DNA from: Chromobacterium haemolyticum DSM 19808
GTDB taxonomy: Bacteria; Pseudomonadota; Gammaproteobacteria; Burkholderiales; Chromobacteriaceae
Direction: 5' to 3'
DNA length: 64,000 bases
Assembly: GCF_000711885.1 (NCBI RefSeq)
Contig: NZ_JONK01000006.1
Span: 62,001-126,000, forward strand
Shown one piece after another: positions 20,011 to 29,547 of the stretch. A program made the translations under genes and the position numbers. Below the pieces are notes generated by a model. It was not told the DNA's origin. It saw nothing but the letters and a program-made list of their open reading frames with translations, and ran no database searches. The stretch's first letter is position 1. Each line of letters begins with the position of its first letter.

Positions 20011-22392
20011 GTGAGCAAAGCCTTACTGCTGCTGAAAACCGGCCTGGCCGGCACCGCCGTGGCCGGCGCCGCGCTGCTGGCCGCCCAGCACGCCCCCACC
20101 GCCGCCAAAGCGCCGGCCTCCGCCGCGCGCGACAGCCTGATCAGAACCGCGGCCGCCAGCTGCGCGGACCCAGCCTGGAGCTCCGGATCGATCTACACCG
20201 GCGGCCAGCGCGTCAGCTACCAGGGCCAGACCTGGGAGGCCAAATGGTGGACTCAGGGCAACACGCCCGCAGCCGGCGACGCCAGCCCGTGGAAGCTGAT
20301 AGGCCAGTGCGACGGCGGAGGCGGAAACCCGACCGAACCGCCGCTGGTGCAAGTGCCGCCGCCCACCGGCAACGCGCTGTGCCGGCCGGAAGGCCTGGCG
20401 CGCACCGACGGCGTGGACGTGCCGTATTGCGCGGTGTACCAAAAAGGGGGCGCCGAACAACTGGCCAACGGCAGCCGCAAGCGTCTGATCGGCTACTTCA
20501 CCAGCTGGCGCACCGGCAAGAACGGCCAGCCCGCCTATCTCGCCAGCGACATCCCCTGGAGCAAGCTCACCCACATCAACTACGCCTTCGCCCACGTGGA
20601 CGGCAACAACCGCCTGTCGGTCGGCGAGAACAATCCCGGCAACCCGGCCACCGACATGAGTTGGCCGGGCGTGCCCGGCGCTGAGATGGACGCCAGCCTG
20701 CCCTATAAGGGCCACTTCAACCTGCTGACCCAGTACAAGCGCAAATATCCGGGCGTCAAAACCCTGGTTTCGGTGGGCGGCTGGGCCGAAACCGGCGGCT
20801 ACTTCGGCGCGGACGGCAAACGGGTCAACAGCGGCGGCTTCTACAGCATGACCATCAACGCCGACGGCAGCGTCAACCAATCCGGCATCGACGCCTTCGC
20901 CGACTCCGCCGTTGCCTTCCTGCGCAAATACGGCTTCGACGGCGTGGACATCGACTTCGAATACCCAACCTCGATGAACGACGCCGGCAACCCGCTGGAC
21001 TGGAGCGTGGCCAACGCCCGCCGCGGCTCGCTGAACAAAGGATTCAACGCGCTGACGCGAACGCTGCGCGAACGGCTGGACCGCGCCGCCGCCCAGGATG
21101 GCCGCTACTACCAGCTCACGGCCGCGGTACCGGCATCCGGCTATCTGCTGCGCGGCATGGAAGCCTTCCAAAGCCTGCGCAACTTCGACTTCGTCAACGT
21201 GATGTCCTATGACCTGCACGGCGCCTGGAACGAGTTCGTCGGCCCCAACGCCGCGCTCTACGATGATGGCAAGGATGCCGAACTGGCACGCTGGAGCGTG
21301 TACACCACCGCGCAATACGGCGGCATCGGCTACCTGAACACCGACTGGTCCTACCACTACTACCGCGGCGGCCTGCCGGCGGCGCGCGTCAATATCGGCG
21401 TGCCCTACTACACCCGCGGCTGGAAAAACGTCAACGGCGGCAGCAATGGACTGTGGGGCACTTCAGTGGGCGGCAACTGCCCGACCGGGCTGAAAACCTG
21501 CGGCGACGGCGCAGTGGGCATAGACAATCTGTGGCACGACCTGGACGAACAAGGCCGTGAAGTGGGCGCTGGCTCCAACCCGATGTGGCACGCCAAAAAC
21601 CTGGAGAAAAACCAGGCCGGCAGCTATCTGTCCGCCTATCTGGACCCGAGCAAGCCGGAAAACCAGCTCAACGGCAGCTACCAGCGCTTCTACAACGACA
21701 CTCTGAGCGCGCCGTGGCTATGGAACGCCGGCAAGAAGGTATTCCTGTCCACCGAGGATGAACAATCCATCGCCAAGAAAGCCGCCTGGGTCGACGCCAA
21801 CAACGTCGGCGGCGTGATGTTCTGGGAACTGGCCGGCGACTACGACTGGAAACAGGACCGCAACGGCGGCAAGGGCGAGTACTTCATCGGCACCACGCTG
21901 ACCAGCCTGCTGTACAACGCCTTCAGCAAACCGGCCGCCGTCAGCGTCAAACCCGCCGCCGCCGCGCCTACAGCCACCGTGGCGATCGACGTGGGCTTCT
22001 CGCTTGACGGTTTCGCGCTGGGCGACAGCAATTATCCGATCAACCCCAAGCTGACCATCACCAACCGCTCCGGCAGCAGCCTGCCTGGCGGCACTGAGTT
22101 CCAGTTCGACGTGCCCACCTCGGCGCCGTCCAATTTCGCTGACCAGTCCGGCTTTGGGCTCAAGGTGATCAGCGTCGGACACAGCGGCAACAATATCGGC
22201 GGCCTGAAGGGCGACGCTCATCGAGTCTCGGTCAAGCTGCCGTCGTGGCAAACGCTGGCCCCGGGTCAGAGCGTCAGCCTGGCCGTGGTCTACTATCTGC
22301 CGATCTCCGGTCCGCGCAACTTCAGCGTGACCCTGGCCGGCAAGACCTACGCCATCCGCGATGAGGCGCCCTACCTGCCTTACTTACGCTGA
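20011..22392 (+). CDS. Secreted GH18 chitinase with N-terminal chitin-binding module
   Basis: 793 residues from a GTG. Signal sequence at 1-30 (LLLKTGLAGTAVAGAALLAA). A CBM5/12-type chitin-binding module spans about residues 50-92 with QTWEAKWWTQGNTP (Trp75, Trp79, Trp80). The GH18 barrel runs about 155-640: TLVSVGGWAE and the catalytic DGVDIDFEYP with Glu317 as acid/base and Asp315. Residues 655-793 form a C-terminal carbohydrate-binding-like domain (PINPKLTITNRSGSSLPGGT). It hydrolyses chitin outside the cell. Operates with the GH19 enzyme encoded at 40.3 kb. Confidence 0.95.
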   Translation: MSKALLLLKTGLAGTAVAGAALLAAQHAPTAAKAPASAARDSLIRTAAASCADPAWSSGSIYTGGQRVSYQGQTWEAKWWTQGNTPAAGDASPWKLIGQCDGGGGNPTEPPLVQVPPPTGNALCRPEGLARTDGVDVPYCAVYQKGGAEQLANGSRKRLIGYFTSWRTGKNGQPAYLASDIPWSKLTHINYAFAHVDGNNRLSVGENNPGNPATDMSWPGVPGAEMDASLPYKGHFNLLTQYKRKYPGVKTLVSVGGWAETGGYFGADGKRVNSGGFYSMTINADGSVNQSGIDAFADSAVAFLRKYGFDGVDIDFEYPTSMNDAGNPLDWSVANARRGSLNKGFNALTRTLRERLDRAAAQDGRYYQLTAAVPASGYLLRGMEAFQSLRNFDFVNVMSYDLHGAWNEFVGPNAALYDDGKDAELARWSVYTTAQYGGIGYLNTDWSYHYYRGGLPAARVNIGVPYYTRGWKNVNGGSNGLWGTSVGGNCPTGLKTCGDGAVGIDNLWHDLDEQGREVGAGSNPMWHAKNLEKNQAGSYLSAYLDPSKPENQLNGSYQRFYNDTLSAPWLWNAGKKVFLSTEDEQSIAKKAAWVDANNVGGVMFWELAGDYDWKQDRNGGKGEYFIGTTLTSLLYNAFSKPAAVSVKPAAAAPTATVAIDVGFSLDGFALGDSNYPINPKLTITNRSGSSLPGGTEFQFDVPTSAPSNFADQSGFGLKVISVGHSGNNIGGLKGDAHRVSVKLPSWQTLAPGQSVSLAVVYYLPISGPRNFSVTLAGKTYAIRDEAPYLPYLR

Positions 22393-22583
22393 ACTCCCTC
22401 GTTCTCCTCAGTACCTTCCAAGCCGGGTTCGCCCGGCTTTTTTTCTGCGCCGTCTTCCGTCGGCAGTTGCCATTGCATCAGCTCGTTCAAGCTGGCCAGC
22501 GCCGCTTGCGGCGTCAGGCCGAGCACCGGCTTTTTGCCGTCGAGAAAGCGTCGATAAAACAATAAGATCTGTTCGGTTTTCAT
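22380..22583 (-). CDS. SgrT-like small protein, divergent from sgrR
   Basis: 67 residues from the ATG at 22583, with GGGAG nine bases upstream. Residues 1-44 carry FYRRFLDG, then LTPQAALASLNELMQW. From memory, enteric SgrT (43 residues, inhibitor of the glucose PTS transporter PtsG) has FY near its start and an LS-x-PQRL-x2-L-x2-LMQW end. Position also matches: in E. coli the sgrS/sgrT gene is divergent from sgrR, as here. The last 22 residues (AEKKPGEPGLEGTEENEGVQ) are charged, lie opposite the chitinase terminator and are not in SgrT. The 3' end overlaps the chitinase gene by 13 bp. Homology is inferred, not computed. Confidence 0.65.
   Translation of the reverse strand: MKTEQILLFYRRFLDGKKPVLGLTPQAALASLNELMQWQLPTEDGAEKKPGEPGLEGTEENEGVQRK
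22420..22445 (+). terminator. Terminator of the GH18 chitinase gene
   Basis: AAGCCGGG-TTCG-CCCGGCTT followed by a T run on the plus strand, 28 bp after the chitinase stop. It lies inside the 3' part of the antisense SgrT-like ORF. Confidence 0.9.
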
Positions 22584-22672
22584 CGCTGTGGACTCCCGCT
22601 GTGGATGCGAGTATTGTCGGCGCAATATGAGGCAATAAAAATTGCTGACTTTGAATCAGGAAACTTCCTCTT

Positions 22673-24355
22673 ATGTCCGCGCGGCTCGCCCAGCAATACC
22701 AAAAACTCCACCGCCATTTCGCCGGCCAGACCGAGGCCGTCTCGCTGCAGCAGCTGGCGGATCTGCTGTTCTGCACCCGCCGACACATGCGCAGCCTGCT
22801 GCAACAGATGCAGGCTCAAGGCTGGATAGCATGGCAAGCGCGGGCCGGCCGAGGCATGCGCTCGCGGCTGAGCTTTCTGCAAGCTCCGGAGCAGCTGCAA
22901 CGGGAACGCGCCGCGCAACTGCTGGAGCAAGGCAAGGTGGAACAGGCGGTGGACCTGCTGGGCGACGACCGCGACGAACTGGCGCCCTTGCTGCTGGCGC
23001 GGCTGGGCAAACGCTGGAGCCAGGACCGCCAGGTCCTGGGCGTGCCCTACTACCGGCCGTTGCCCAATCTCTACCCCGGCACGCCGCTGCGCCGCTCGGA
23101 ACGCCATCTGGTTGGGCAGATTTTCAACGGCCTAACCCGGATAAACGAGGAAAAAGGGGAAGTGGAAGGCGATCTCGCCCATCACTGGAACCAGCACAGT
23201 CCGCTGGAATGGCATTTTCACCTGCGCCCGGCGGTACGCTGGCATGACGGCGTCGAACTCGGCGTCGCCGATGTCCAGGCCTCGCTGCTGCGGCTGCGCG
23301 CGCAGCCGCTGTTTTCCCACCTGGCCGCGGTGCGGCCGCTGTCGCCGCGCAGCCTGGCGCTGGAATTGAGCGAGCCCGACCAGTGGCTGCCCTGGCTGCT
23401 GGCCGACAGCGCCGCTCTGATCTTGCCCGCCGACCACGCCTCGCGCGCCGACTTCGCCTCCCGCCCGGTGGGCACCGGCCCCTATCGCGTGGCCGCCAAT
23501 ACCCGCCACCAGCTATGCCTGCAAGCCTTCGACGACTACTTCGGCTACCGCGCGCTGCTGGACCAAGTGGATATCTGGATGATGCCGGAGCTGGGCGAGC
23601 AGTTGGAGCACGGCGACGGCCAAGTCTGCGGCCTGGAAGTGCGTATCAACCCGCGCGAGCCCAGCGTGCAAACCGAGATGGCGCTGGAGTCCGGCGTGTA
23701 TTTCTTGCTTGCCGACAGCCGCTCGCCCCTCATGCGCGATACGGCGCTACGCGACTGGCTGGCCCAAACGCTGACCCCGTTGGCCGTCATGCACGAAACC
23801 GCGCCGGCGGTGCGCCAGTACTGGGCCCCGGCCGCGGGCTTGCTTCCCAACTGGCACCACGCCCAGCCCCCCCTGAACCTGCAGCCGCCGGCGGGGCTGA
23901 GCATGCTGCGGCTGGCCTATTACGAACAGCATCCGGAGTATCAATTGATCGCTGCCGCGATGGCTCGCTGTCTTCTGAGCCACGGCGTGGCGTTGGAGTG
24001 CCGCGCGCTGCCTTACGCCGACTGGGAACAGGGGCAGGCCGAGGCCGACTTATGGCTGGGTTCGGTCAACTTCGCCACCCGGCCGGAATACTCTGTGGCC
24101 GCCTGGGTGCTGGGCACTCCGCTGCTGCGCCGTTGTCTGGAGCCGGCGCTACCGCTAACGCAATGGCGCCAAGGCTGGCGCCAGGGCCTGTTTCACGCTC
24201 AGGACCTGTCCGCCGCCGTGGTCCAACAACGCTGGATGCTGCCGCTGTTTCACAACTGGCTGCGCCTGCAGGGCCCGGCCCAGATGCAGGGCGTGCGCCT
24301 CAACAGCCTGGGATGGTTCGATTTCAAATCCGCCTGGCTGCACCCGGACAGCTGA
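22673..24355 (+). CDS. sgrR: SgrR-type transcriptional regulator with solute-binding domain
   Basis: 560 residues. The N-terminal winged helix includes LQQLADLLFCTRRHMRSLLQ and GRGMRSRLSFL. A family-5 solute-binding-like domain follows (YYRPLPNLYPGTPLRRSERH, HLVGQIFNGLTRINEEKGEV, SRPVGTGPYRV). The end LNSLGWFDFKSAWLHPDS closely matches the E. coli SgrR end as I recall it. In E. coli SgrR senses glucose-phosphate stress and activates sgrS. The ligand here could be another sugar phosphate. Divergent from the SgrT-like ORF with 89 bp between starts. Confidence 0.92.
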   Translation: MSARLAQQYQKLHRHFAGQTEAVSLQQLADLLFCTRRHMRSLLQQMQAQGWIAWQARAGRGMRSRLSFLQAPEQLQRERAAQLLEQGKVEQAVDLLGDDRDELAPLLLARLGKRWSQDRQVLGVPYYRPLPNLYPGTPLRRSERHLVGQIFNGLTRINEEKGEVEGDLAHHWNQHSPLEWHFHLRPAVRWHDGVELGVADVQASLLRLRAQPLFSHLAAVRPLSPRSLALELSEPDQWLPWLLADSAALILPADHASRADFASRPVGTGPYRVAANTRHQLCLQAFDDYFGYRALLDQVDIWMMPELGEQLEHGDGQVCGLEVRINPREPSVQTEMALESGVYFLLADSRSPLMRDTALRDWLAQTLTPLAVMHETAPAVRQYWAPAAGLLPNWHHAQPPLNLQPPAGLSMLRLAYYEQHPEYQLIAAAMARCLLSHGVALECRALPYADWEQGQAEADLWLGSVNFATRPEYSVAAWVLGTPLLRRCLEPALPLTQWRQGWRQGLFHAQDLSAAVVQQRWMLPLFHNWLRLQGPAQMQGVRLNSLGWFDFKSAWLHPDS

Positions 24356-24460
24356 AACGGAGGATGACAACGACGCTTCATGCATCCATATAATTTCATA
24401 TAAAGTTACTTGATGTGAAATATCTTCCCAGGAATACATATCCATGACATAATCGCCGCC

Positions 24461-25006
24461 ATGGACAAAATCGACACCATTATTTCCCAGTGGCGACGCG
24501 AGCGCCCCGACCTCGATAGCGCCAGCATAGGCATCATTGGCCGGCTGGCGCGGCTGGTCACTCATGTCGAACGGGCGCTGGCCGACAACTTCGCCCGCTT
24601 CGGGCTCAAGGACGGCGAATTCGACGTGCTGGCCACGCTGCGCCGCGCCGGCGCGCCCTATCAGCTCTCCCCCACCATGCTGTACACCACGCTGTTGCTG
24701 ACCTCAGGCGCGATCAGCAAGCGGCTGGACCGGCTGGAAAACGCCGGCTGGGTGGAGCGCCTTCCCGACCCCAACGACCGACGCGGCATGCTGATCCGAT
24801 TGAGTCCGGCCGGGCTGGAACTGATAGAGCAGGCGATGAGCGCCCACATCGCCACCCAGGAAGCCGCGCTGTCCGCGCTGGCCGAGCCGCAACGCGAGCA
24901 ACTGGCCGCGCTGCTGAGCCAATGGCTGCAAAGTTTTCCAGGAGAAGCACAAGCCGAGCCCAAGCTCATGCCTAGCCTCGCCCCCACCGAAAGAAAAACC
25001 TCATGA
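24461..25006 (+). CDS. MarR-family transcriptional regulator
   Basis: 181 residues. The winged helix is at about 65-130: LLLTSGAISKRLDRLENAGW then ERLPDPNDRRGMLIRLSPAG with the conserved D-R wing. Its stop overlaps the start of the MFS gene by 4 bp (ATGA), so the pair form an operon and it probably controls that transporter. AT-rich promoter DNA lies at 24380-24450. Confidence 0.92.
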   Translation: MDKIDTIISQWRRERPDLDSASIGIIGRLARLVTHVERALADNFARFGLKDGEFDVLATLRRAGAPYQLSPTMLYTTLLLTSGAISKRLDRLENAGWVERLPDPNDRRGMLIRLSPAGLELIEQAMSAHIATQEAALSALAEPQREQLAALLSQWLQSFPGEAQAEPKLMPSLAPTERKTS

Positions 25007-26217
25007 AGCAAGACACTCCCGTTCAGCGCCCGCTATGGCTGGCGCTGTCCATCATCCTGGTGGGCCTCAACCTGCGCCCCGCCCTCGCCGCCATCGGTCC
25101 GCTGCTGGATCAGTTGCGCCACGCCACCGGCATGAGCTTCAGCGATGCCTCCCTGCTCACTACGCTGCCGGTGGCCACCATGGGCGCCGGCGCCTTTTTG
25201 GGGAGTTGGCTGGAACGCCGCGCCGGCGCGCGCCAGGGGGTGGTCATCGCCCTGCTGCTCATCCTCTTGTCCAGCGCGCTGCGCTGGCTGCCCGCCAGCT
25301 TCGGCGCGTTGTTGGCCACCGCCTTGATGGCCGGCATCGGCATCGCGCTGGCCCAGGCTTTGATTCCCGGTTTCATCAAGCAGCATTTCCCGCATAAGGT
25401 CTCCGCGTTGATGGGCTTCTACATCACCGCCATCATGGGCGGCGCCTCGCTGGCCGCCGCTGGCGCGCCGTGGCTGGCCACGCATAGCGCGCACTGGCGG
25501 AACGGGCTGGCCGCCTGGGCCGCGCTGGCCGTGCTGGCGCTGCCCTGCTGGCTGCTGAGCGCGCCGCGCGGCATTCCCGGCGGCGGCTCCGCCGCCCGAG
25601 CGCCGCAATTCAGCCAGATTCCGCGCGCCTGGCTGCTGGCCTTCTATTTCGGCATCGGCACCGCCGTGTACGCCAGCTCGCTGGCGTGGTTGCCCGCCTT
25701 ATTCGTGCAATTGGGATGGAGCCAGCAGCAAGGCGGCCTGATGCTCAGCTTCATGACCGGCATGGAAGTGGTGTCAGGCTTGACCATTCCGCTGCTGTCG
25801 GCGCGCAGCCATGACATGCGCGGCTGGCTGACTCTGGTGCTGCTGGCGGTGCTGGCCGGCCTGCTGGGCATGGTGCTAGCGCCGCACGGCGGCCTGCTGT
25901 TGCTGTGGGTGGCGCTGCTGGGCCTGGGCGTGGGCGGCCTGTTCCCGCTGACCATGATCCTGACGCTGCACCACTATGAAGACGCGCGCAACGCCGGCCA
26001 GCTGTCGGCTTTCGTGCAGGGGATCGGCTATCTGATCGCCGCGGTGGCGCCGTTCGCCGCAGGTTGGATCCGCGATGCCACCTCCAGCTTCAACCTGGCC
26101 TGGCTGTGCCTGGCGCTGTTGATCGCCGGCCTGCTGGTGCTGACCCGCCGCTTTGCGCCGCAGGGCTACGCCGAGGCGATGCAAGCCCCCGCCGCCGTCG
26201 CCGCGCAAACCCGCTAA
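25003..26217 (+). CDS. MFS transporter of the CynX/NimT type
   Basis: 404 residues, about twelve membrane helices. The N-terminal segment LVGLNLRPALAAIGPLLDQL is a signature of the CynX (cyanate)/NimT (2-nitroimidazole) subgroup of the major facilitator superfamily. It likely exports or imports a small organic compound. Translationally coupled to the MarR regulator upstream. Confidence 0.88.
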   Translation: MKQDTPVQRPLWLALSIILVGLNLRPALAAIGPLLDQLRHATGMSFSDASLLTTLPVATMGAGAFLGSWLERRAGARQGVVIALLLILLSSALRWLPASFGALLATALMAGIGIALAQALIPGFIKQHFPHKVSALMGFYITAIMGGASLAAAGAPWLATHSAHWRNGLAAWAALAVLALPCWLLSAPRGIPGGGSAARAPQFSQIPRAWLLAFYFGIGTAVYASSLAWLPALFVQLGWSQQQGGLMLSFMTGMEVVSGLTIPLLSARSHDMRGWLTLVLLAVLAGLLGMVLAPHGGLLLLWVALLGLGVGGLFPLTMILTLHHYEDARNAGQLSAFVQGIGYLIAAVAPFAAGWIRDATSSFNLAWLCLALLIAGLLVLTRRFAPQGYAEAMQAPAAVAAQTR

Positions 26218-26264
26218 CCCCAGGGCGGCGCTGCGCCGCCCGGCAAACCAGCAGGAGAAAACCG

Positions 26265-26681
26265 ATGAGCAACGCAATCCCCTTCAGCCTGAGCAATCCC
26301 GCCGGCCTCTACGACCCGGCGCCCAACGGCTATTCCCATCTGGCCATCGTCAACCCCGGCAGCCGCATGTTGCTGGTGGCCGGCCAGGGCGGCGAAAACG
26401 CCGCCGGCGAGCTGGCAGACGGCTTCGAGGCGCAAGTGCGCCAAGCCTTGGCCAATCTGCGCACCGCGTTGGCCGCCGGCGGCGCCGATCTCGCCCACGT
26501 CGCCAAGCTGACGGTATTGATCGTCGATCACAGCGAGGCGCGGCTGCACGCCTTCGGCGCGCTGTTAAGCGCCGCCTGGGGCGCGCTGCCAACGCCGACC
26601 TGCACCCTGATCCCGGTGCCGCGGCTGGCCTTGGACGGCATGCTGTTCGAAATCGAGGCCACCGCCTTCCTGCCCGCTTGA
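26265..26681 (+). CDS. RidA (YjgF/YER057c/UK114) family protein
   Basis: 138 residues. AGGAG precedes the ATG at 26265. The RidA fold segments are present: LLVAGQGGENAAGELADGFE, ANLRTALAAGGADLAHVAKL, then PTCTLIPVPRLALDGMLFEI. True RidA uses an arginine in the R-x-A motif to deaminate enamines; here the corresponding place reads CTLIPVPRLA, so the arginine needs checking. Probably last gene of the marR-MFS unit. Confidence 0.85.
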   Translation: MSNAIPFSLSNPAGLYDPAPNGYSHLAIVNPGSRMLLVAGQGGENAAGELADGFEAQVRQALANLRTALAAGGADLAHVAKLTVLIVDHSEARLHAFGALLSAAWGALPTPTCTLIPVPRLALDGMLFEIEATAFLPA

Positions 26682-26736
26682 GGCGAAGCCAACCCGTCAT
26701 GAACTTGTTCAAGCGCAGCAGGCTTTAAACCGGCGA

Positions 26737-28209
26737 TTAGACCATCAGATATTGATTCCACAGCTGATTGCGGAAACGGCTGGCCGGATCCAATACCCGC
26801 TTCAGTGCCAACAACTTTCCGGCGTCGGGATAGGCCTGGTGGAATTGCTCGCGGCTGGCATGCAGCTGATAAGGCAGGTAATAGCTGCCGCCCTGAGCCA
26901 GCGCGGCGTCTATCAATTGGCGGGTCCATTGCCCCACTTGGCGCCGCGCGGCTTCGTCCTTGCCTTGTCGGTAATACAGCACCAGCGAGAACACCTCCTG
27001 CCGCGCCCAGGCCAATACGGTGCCAGCGTCCGCCGGTGAATGCCGAATCGACACATTGAGTGCGGCCACCTTGTGCGTTTCCAGAATCGTCGCCATCGCG
27101 GCGACAAAATGCTCCAACTTAGCCACCGGGACAAAGTACTCCTGCAACACGAAGCTGTGCTCAGCATCCGCGATGCGGCCCAGCGAGGCCACATCCAGGC
27201 TGGCCTCCCTGTTGCGCCAGAGCACGGCGGCGCGGGCGAAGCGCAACGGATCCGCGATCTTCTTGCGCAAGACTGGCCCGCCAGGCAATTCTGCCCAGGC
27301 ACGGATCGCGCCCTCTTGCAGCCAATAGCGCTGTCCTTGAGGCGTTAGCCGGCGGCTATCCGTCAGCGATTTATCACTCACGCGCCAAGTCACTGCGGTC
27401 GCCATCTGGAAATAAGGCGGCGCCAGATCGGCGTTGTGCATCACCGCACGGCTGTCAGCGCGAACATGCTTGAAGAAGAAATCGCGGTAGTCATCCAGAC
27501 TCATGCGATTGACCTGCCGCTCCAACCGCTGGTTGTCCGTCAGTTCCAGCTCTACTTCGCAGATCACGCCTAGCGCGCCATAAGCGCCTATCGCCGCAAA
27601 AAACACCTCCGGCCGCTGTTGGCGGCTGGCCGACAGCAAACTGCCGTCGGCCAACGCGATCACGATGGAGCGCACCGCGTTCACCAGCGGCCCCAGGCCG
27701 ACGTAACGGCCGTGGGCGTTCACCGACAATGAACCGCCAATGCTGAAGTTGGCATAGCTCTGCATGATTTTCACAGCCAACCCATGCGGGTCTATCCATT
27801 GCTGCAGCTCACGCCAGCTCATGCCGGCCTGAACCCGCGCCAAGCGCAAGCGCGGCTCCAGGCTGAGTAGGCGATTGAAGCGTCGCATGTCCAGATGCAA
27901 ACTACCCGGACTGGCTATCTGCCCGCCCATGCTGAAGCGGCCACCGCCTATCGACACCGGGCCGGGCCACTGCCGCAGCGCTTGCTGAATGTCTGCATTG
28001 CTGCGCGGCGTCGCCACTTGCGTCACAGCCACCGGATTCATGCCGGTGATATCGTTGACCACTTCACCGGTGGCTGTCGCCCCCCAGGAGAGCAGCGGCT
28101 GGCATAGCGGTGCCGCCGCACTCAACAGCCCGGCTTTGAGCAGGGCGCGGCGCAGCAGATCGACAGTGGAGGCAGGAACGGGACGGGGAGTAAAGGGAGA
28201 TCTCGGCAT
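26737..28209 (-). CDS. Tat-exported FAD-binding oxidoreductase
   Basis: 490 residues. The start carries a twin-arginine signal (DLLRRALLKAGLLSAAAPLC). A PCMH-type FAD domain follows (VSIGGGRFSMGGQIASPGSL; YANFSIGGSLSVNAHGRYVG; GAYGALGVICEVELELTD), then a substrate domain ending in DPASRFRNQLWNQYLMV, as in sugar-lactone and alditol oxidases of the VAO family. It should act in the periplasm. The substrate is not evident. Alone on the minus strand, converging on the RidA gene. Confidence 0.88.
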   Translation of the reverse strand: MPRSPFTPRPVPASTVDLLRRALLKAGLLSAAAPLCQPLLSWGATATGEVVNDITGMNPVAVTQVATPRSNADIQQALRQWPGPVSIGGGRFSMGGQIASPGSLHLDMRRFNRLLSLEPRLRLARVQAGMSWRELQQWIDPHGLAVKIMQSYANFSIGGSLSVNAHGRYVGLGPLVNAVRSIVIALADGSLLSASRQQRPEVFFAAIGAYGALGVICEVELELTDNQRLERQVNRMSLDDYRDFFFKHVRADSRAVMHNADLAPPYFQMATAVTWRVSDKSLTDSRRLTPQGQRYWLQEGAIRAWAELPGGPVLRKKIADPLRFARAAVLWRNREASLDVASLGRIADAEHSFVLQEYFVPVAKLEHFVAAMATILETHKVAALNVSIRHSPADAGTVLAWARQEVFSLVLYYRQGKDEAARRQVGQWTRQLIDAALAQGGSYYLPYQLHASREQFHQAYPDAGKLLALKRVLDPASRFRNQLWNQYLMV

Positions 28210-28272
28210 GCGCGGCAGTCTACGGCCAGCCCGATGTCATGACAAGCCGGCGCGACACGCGCCGGGTCCGCG

Positions 28273-29547
28273 TCAACGCCGCGGCATGAAGCGCACGTAG
28301 TCCCCTTCGCTCACCTTGCCCTGCGACTGCACCGCGCCGACGGCGAAATTAGGCTGCACTTGACTGATGATGACATCGCCGGCCAAGGTCTCCGGTACGC
28401 CCAGCTCGCGCCCGGAGATCAGATCCCGCACCGGTTGCGCGCTCTTGCGCTGGTAGACCAGGAATTTGTCGCCGACCGCAACGCCGTCCAGCGAGCCGGC
28501 GTTGATATACACCTGACGCGCGTCGACCAGTTTGACGATGCGGGCGGAGAACGGAATGCACGAGATCACGTCTCCAATCCGGCTCACCGCCTGATCCAGC
28601 GCCCGGTTCACCGCCTGGCCGTAATCGCTCTGCCAGAACGCCGCCGAGGCAAACGGCCGCGGCGGATTGGGCGTCACGTCGCCCTTGGCCAGTTCCGACA
28701 CCCGGTCTCTGGCCAGCAGCGCGCCGGTCAGCGCGTCGTAAACCCAGACTTCGGCGTCGAACTGGCGCTCAGTGGGCACGTACTTGACCCCGCCGCCAAA
28801 CAGGCCGGCGAACGGCCCGTTGTAGAAGGTTCCCTGCTGACTGGTGTTATTGGACTCGTAGAGGGATTTGCGCAGCCCCTTGGCGGTGGCGCCGGTGGCG
28901 AGCACCCGCCCGGCCACCACGAACTGTGCGTCTTCGGATTGGCCGATGCGTCGAGCGATCTCCGCGCCGGCGGCCGGTTCGGCCACGCGCGAATCCGGCA
29001 GCACCGACACTGTGTTGGCGTCCAGCAGGCTGTACATGCGGTTGGCGCCCAGACGCCGCGACAGCTCGGTGGGCAGCCCGGTGGCCAGCTCCGGCATGTC
29101 GGACGCCTCCGCCGGCCGGTCCACCTGGAAATAAGTGGTGACGATCTTGCGACGCAGGCTGCGGCCCGGCGGCATCGCGCAAGCGGGCTCCTTGCCGCGC
29201 GCGGCGCCGGAGGGCTTGCCGGTGTCCACCTCCACCAATACATGGTAGAGCTTGCCCTGCTGGAATTCCTGCGTCACCTTGACCGCGCCCTGCGCCGGCG
29301 CCAACGGCGTCAGCGAGCCGGACTCGCTGCTTTTACCGTAATCCAGCCCCTGCGAAGCCTCTACTCGCGCGCCCTGGCGCAGCGCCACCATCTTGAGCGC
29401 GTCCTGCAACGCCTGCTCGCGCGCGGCGGCGACGCCGTTGTCCAGCGAAGCCACCCCTTCGGCGCGCATGATCTCGGCGCCGGCCGGACAAACAAAAGCC
29501 GCCGCAAGCGCGGCGGCCAACAGGGTACGGAAACGAAACCGCATCAT
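28273..29547 (-). CDS. flgT: Flagellar assembly protein T (FlgT)
   Basis: 424 residues from ATG at 29547. Signal peptide RFRTLLAAALAAAFVCPAGA, then the FlgT N-domain (EGVASLDNGVAAAREQALQD), middle domain and C-domain (INAGSLDGVAVGDKFLVYQR). In Vibrio FlgT forms the H-ring around the flagellar basal body. The start ATG overlaps the flgP stop (ATGA), so the two are coupled. No other flagellar gene is in the window. Confidence 0.9.
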   Translation of the reverse strand: MMRFRFRTLLAAALAAAFVCPAGAEIMRAEGVASLDNGVAAAREQALQDALKMVALRQGARVEASQGLDYGKSSESGSLTPLAPAQGAVKVTQEFQQGKLYHVLVEVDTGKPSGAARGKEPACAMPPGRSLRRKIVTTYFQVDRPAEASDMPELATGLPTELSRRLGANRMYSLLDANTVSVLPDSRVAEPAAGAEIARRIGQSEDAQFVVAGRVLATGATAKGLRKSLYESNNTSQQGTFYNGPFAGLFGGGVKYVPTERQFDAEVWVYDALTGALLARDRVSELAKGDVTPNPPRPFASAAFWQSDYGQAVNRALDQAVSRIGDVISCIPFSARIVKLVDARQVYINAGSLDGVAVGDKFLVYQRKSAQPVRDLISGRELGVPETLAGDVIISQVQPNFAVGAVQSQGKVSEGDYVRFMPRR

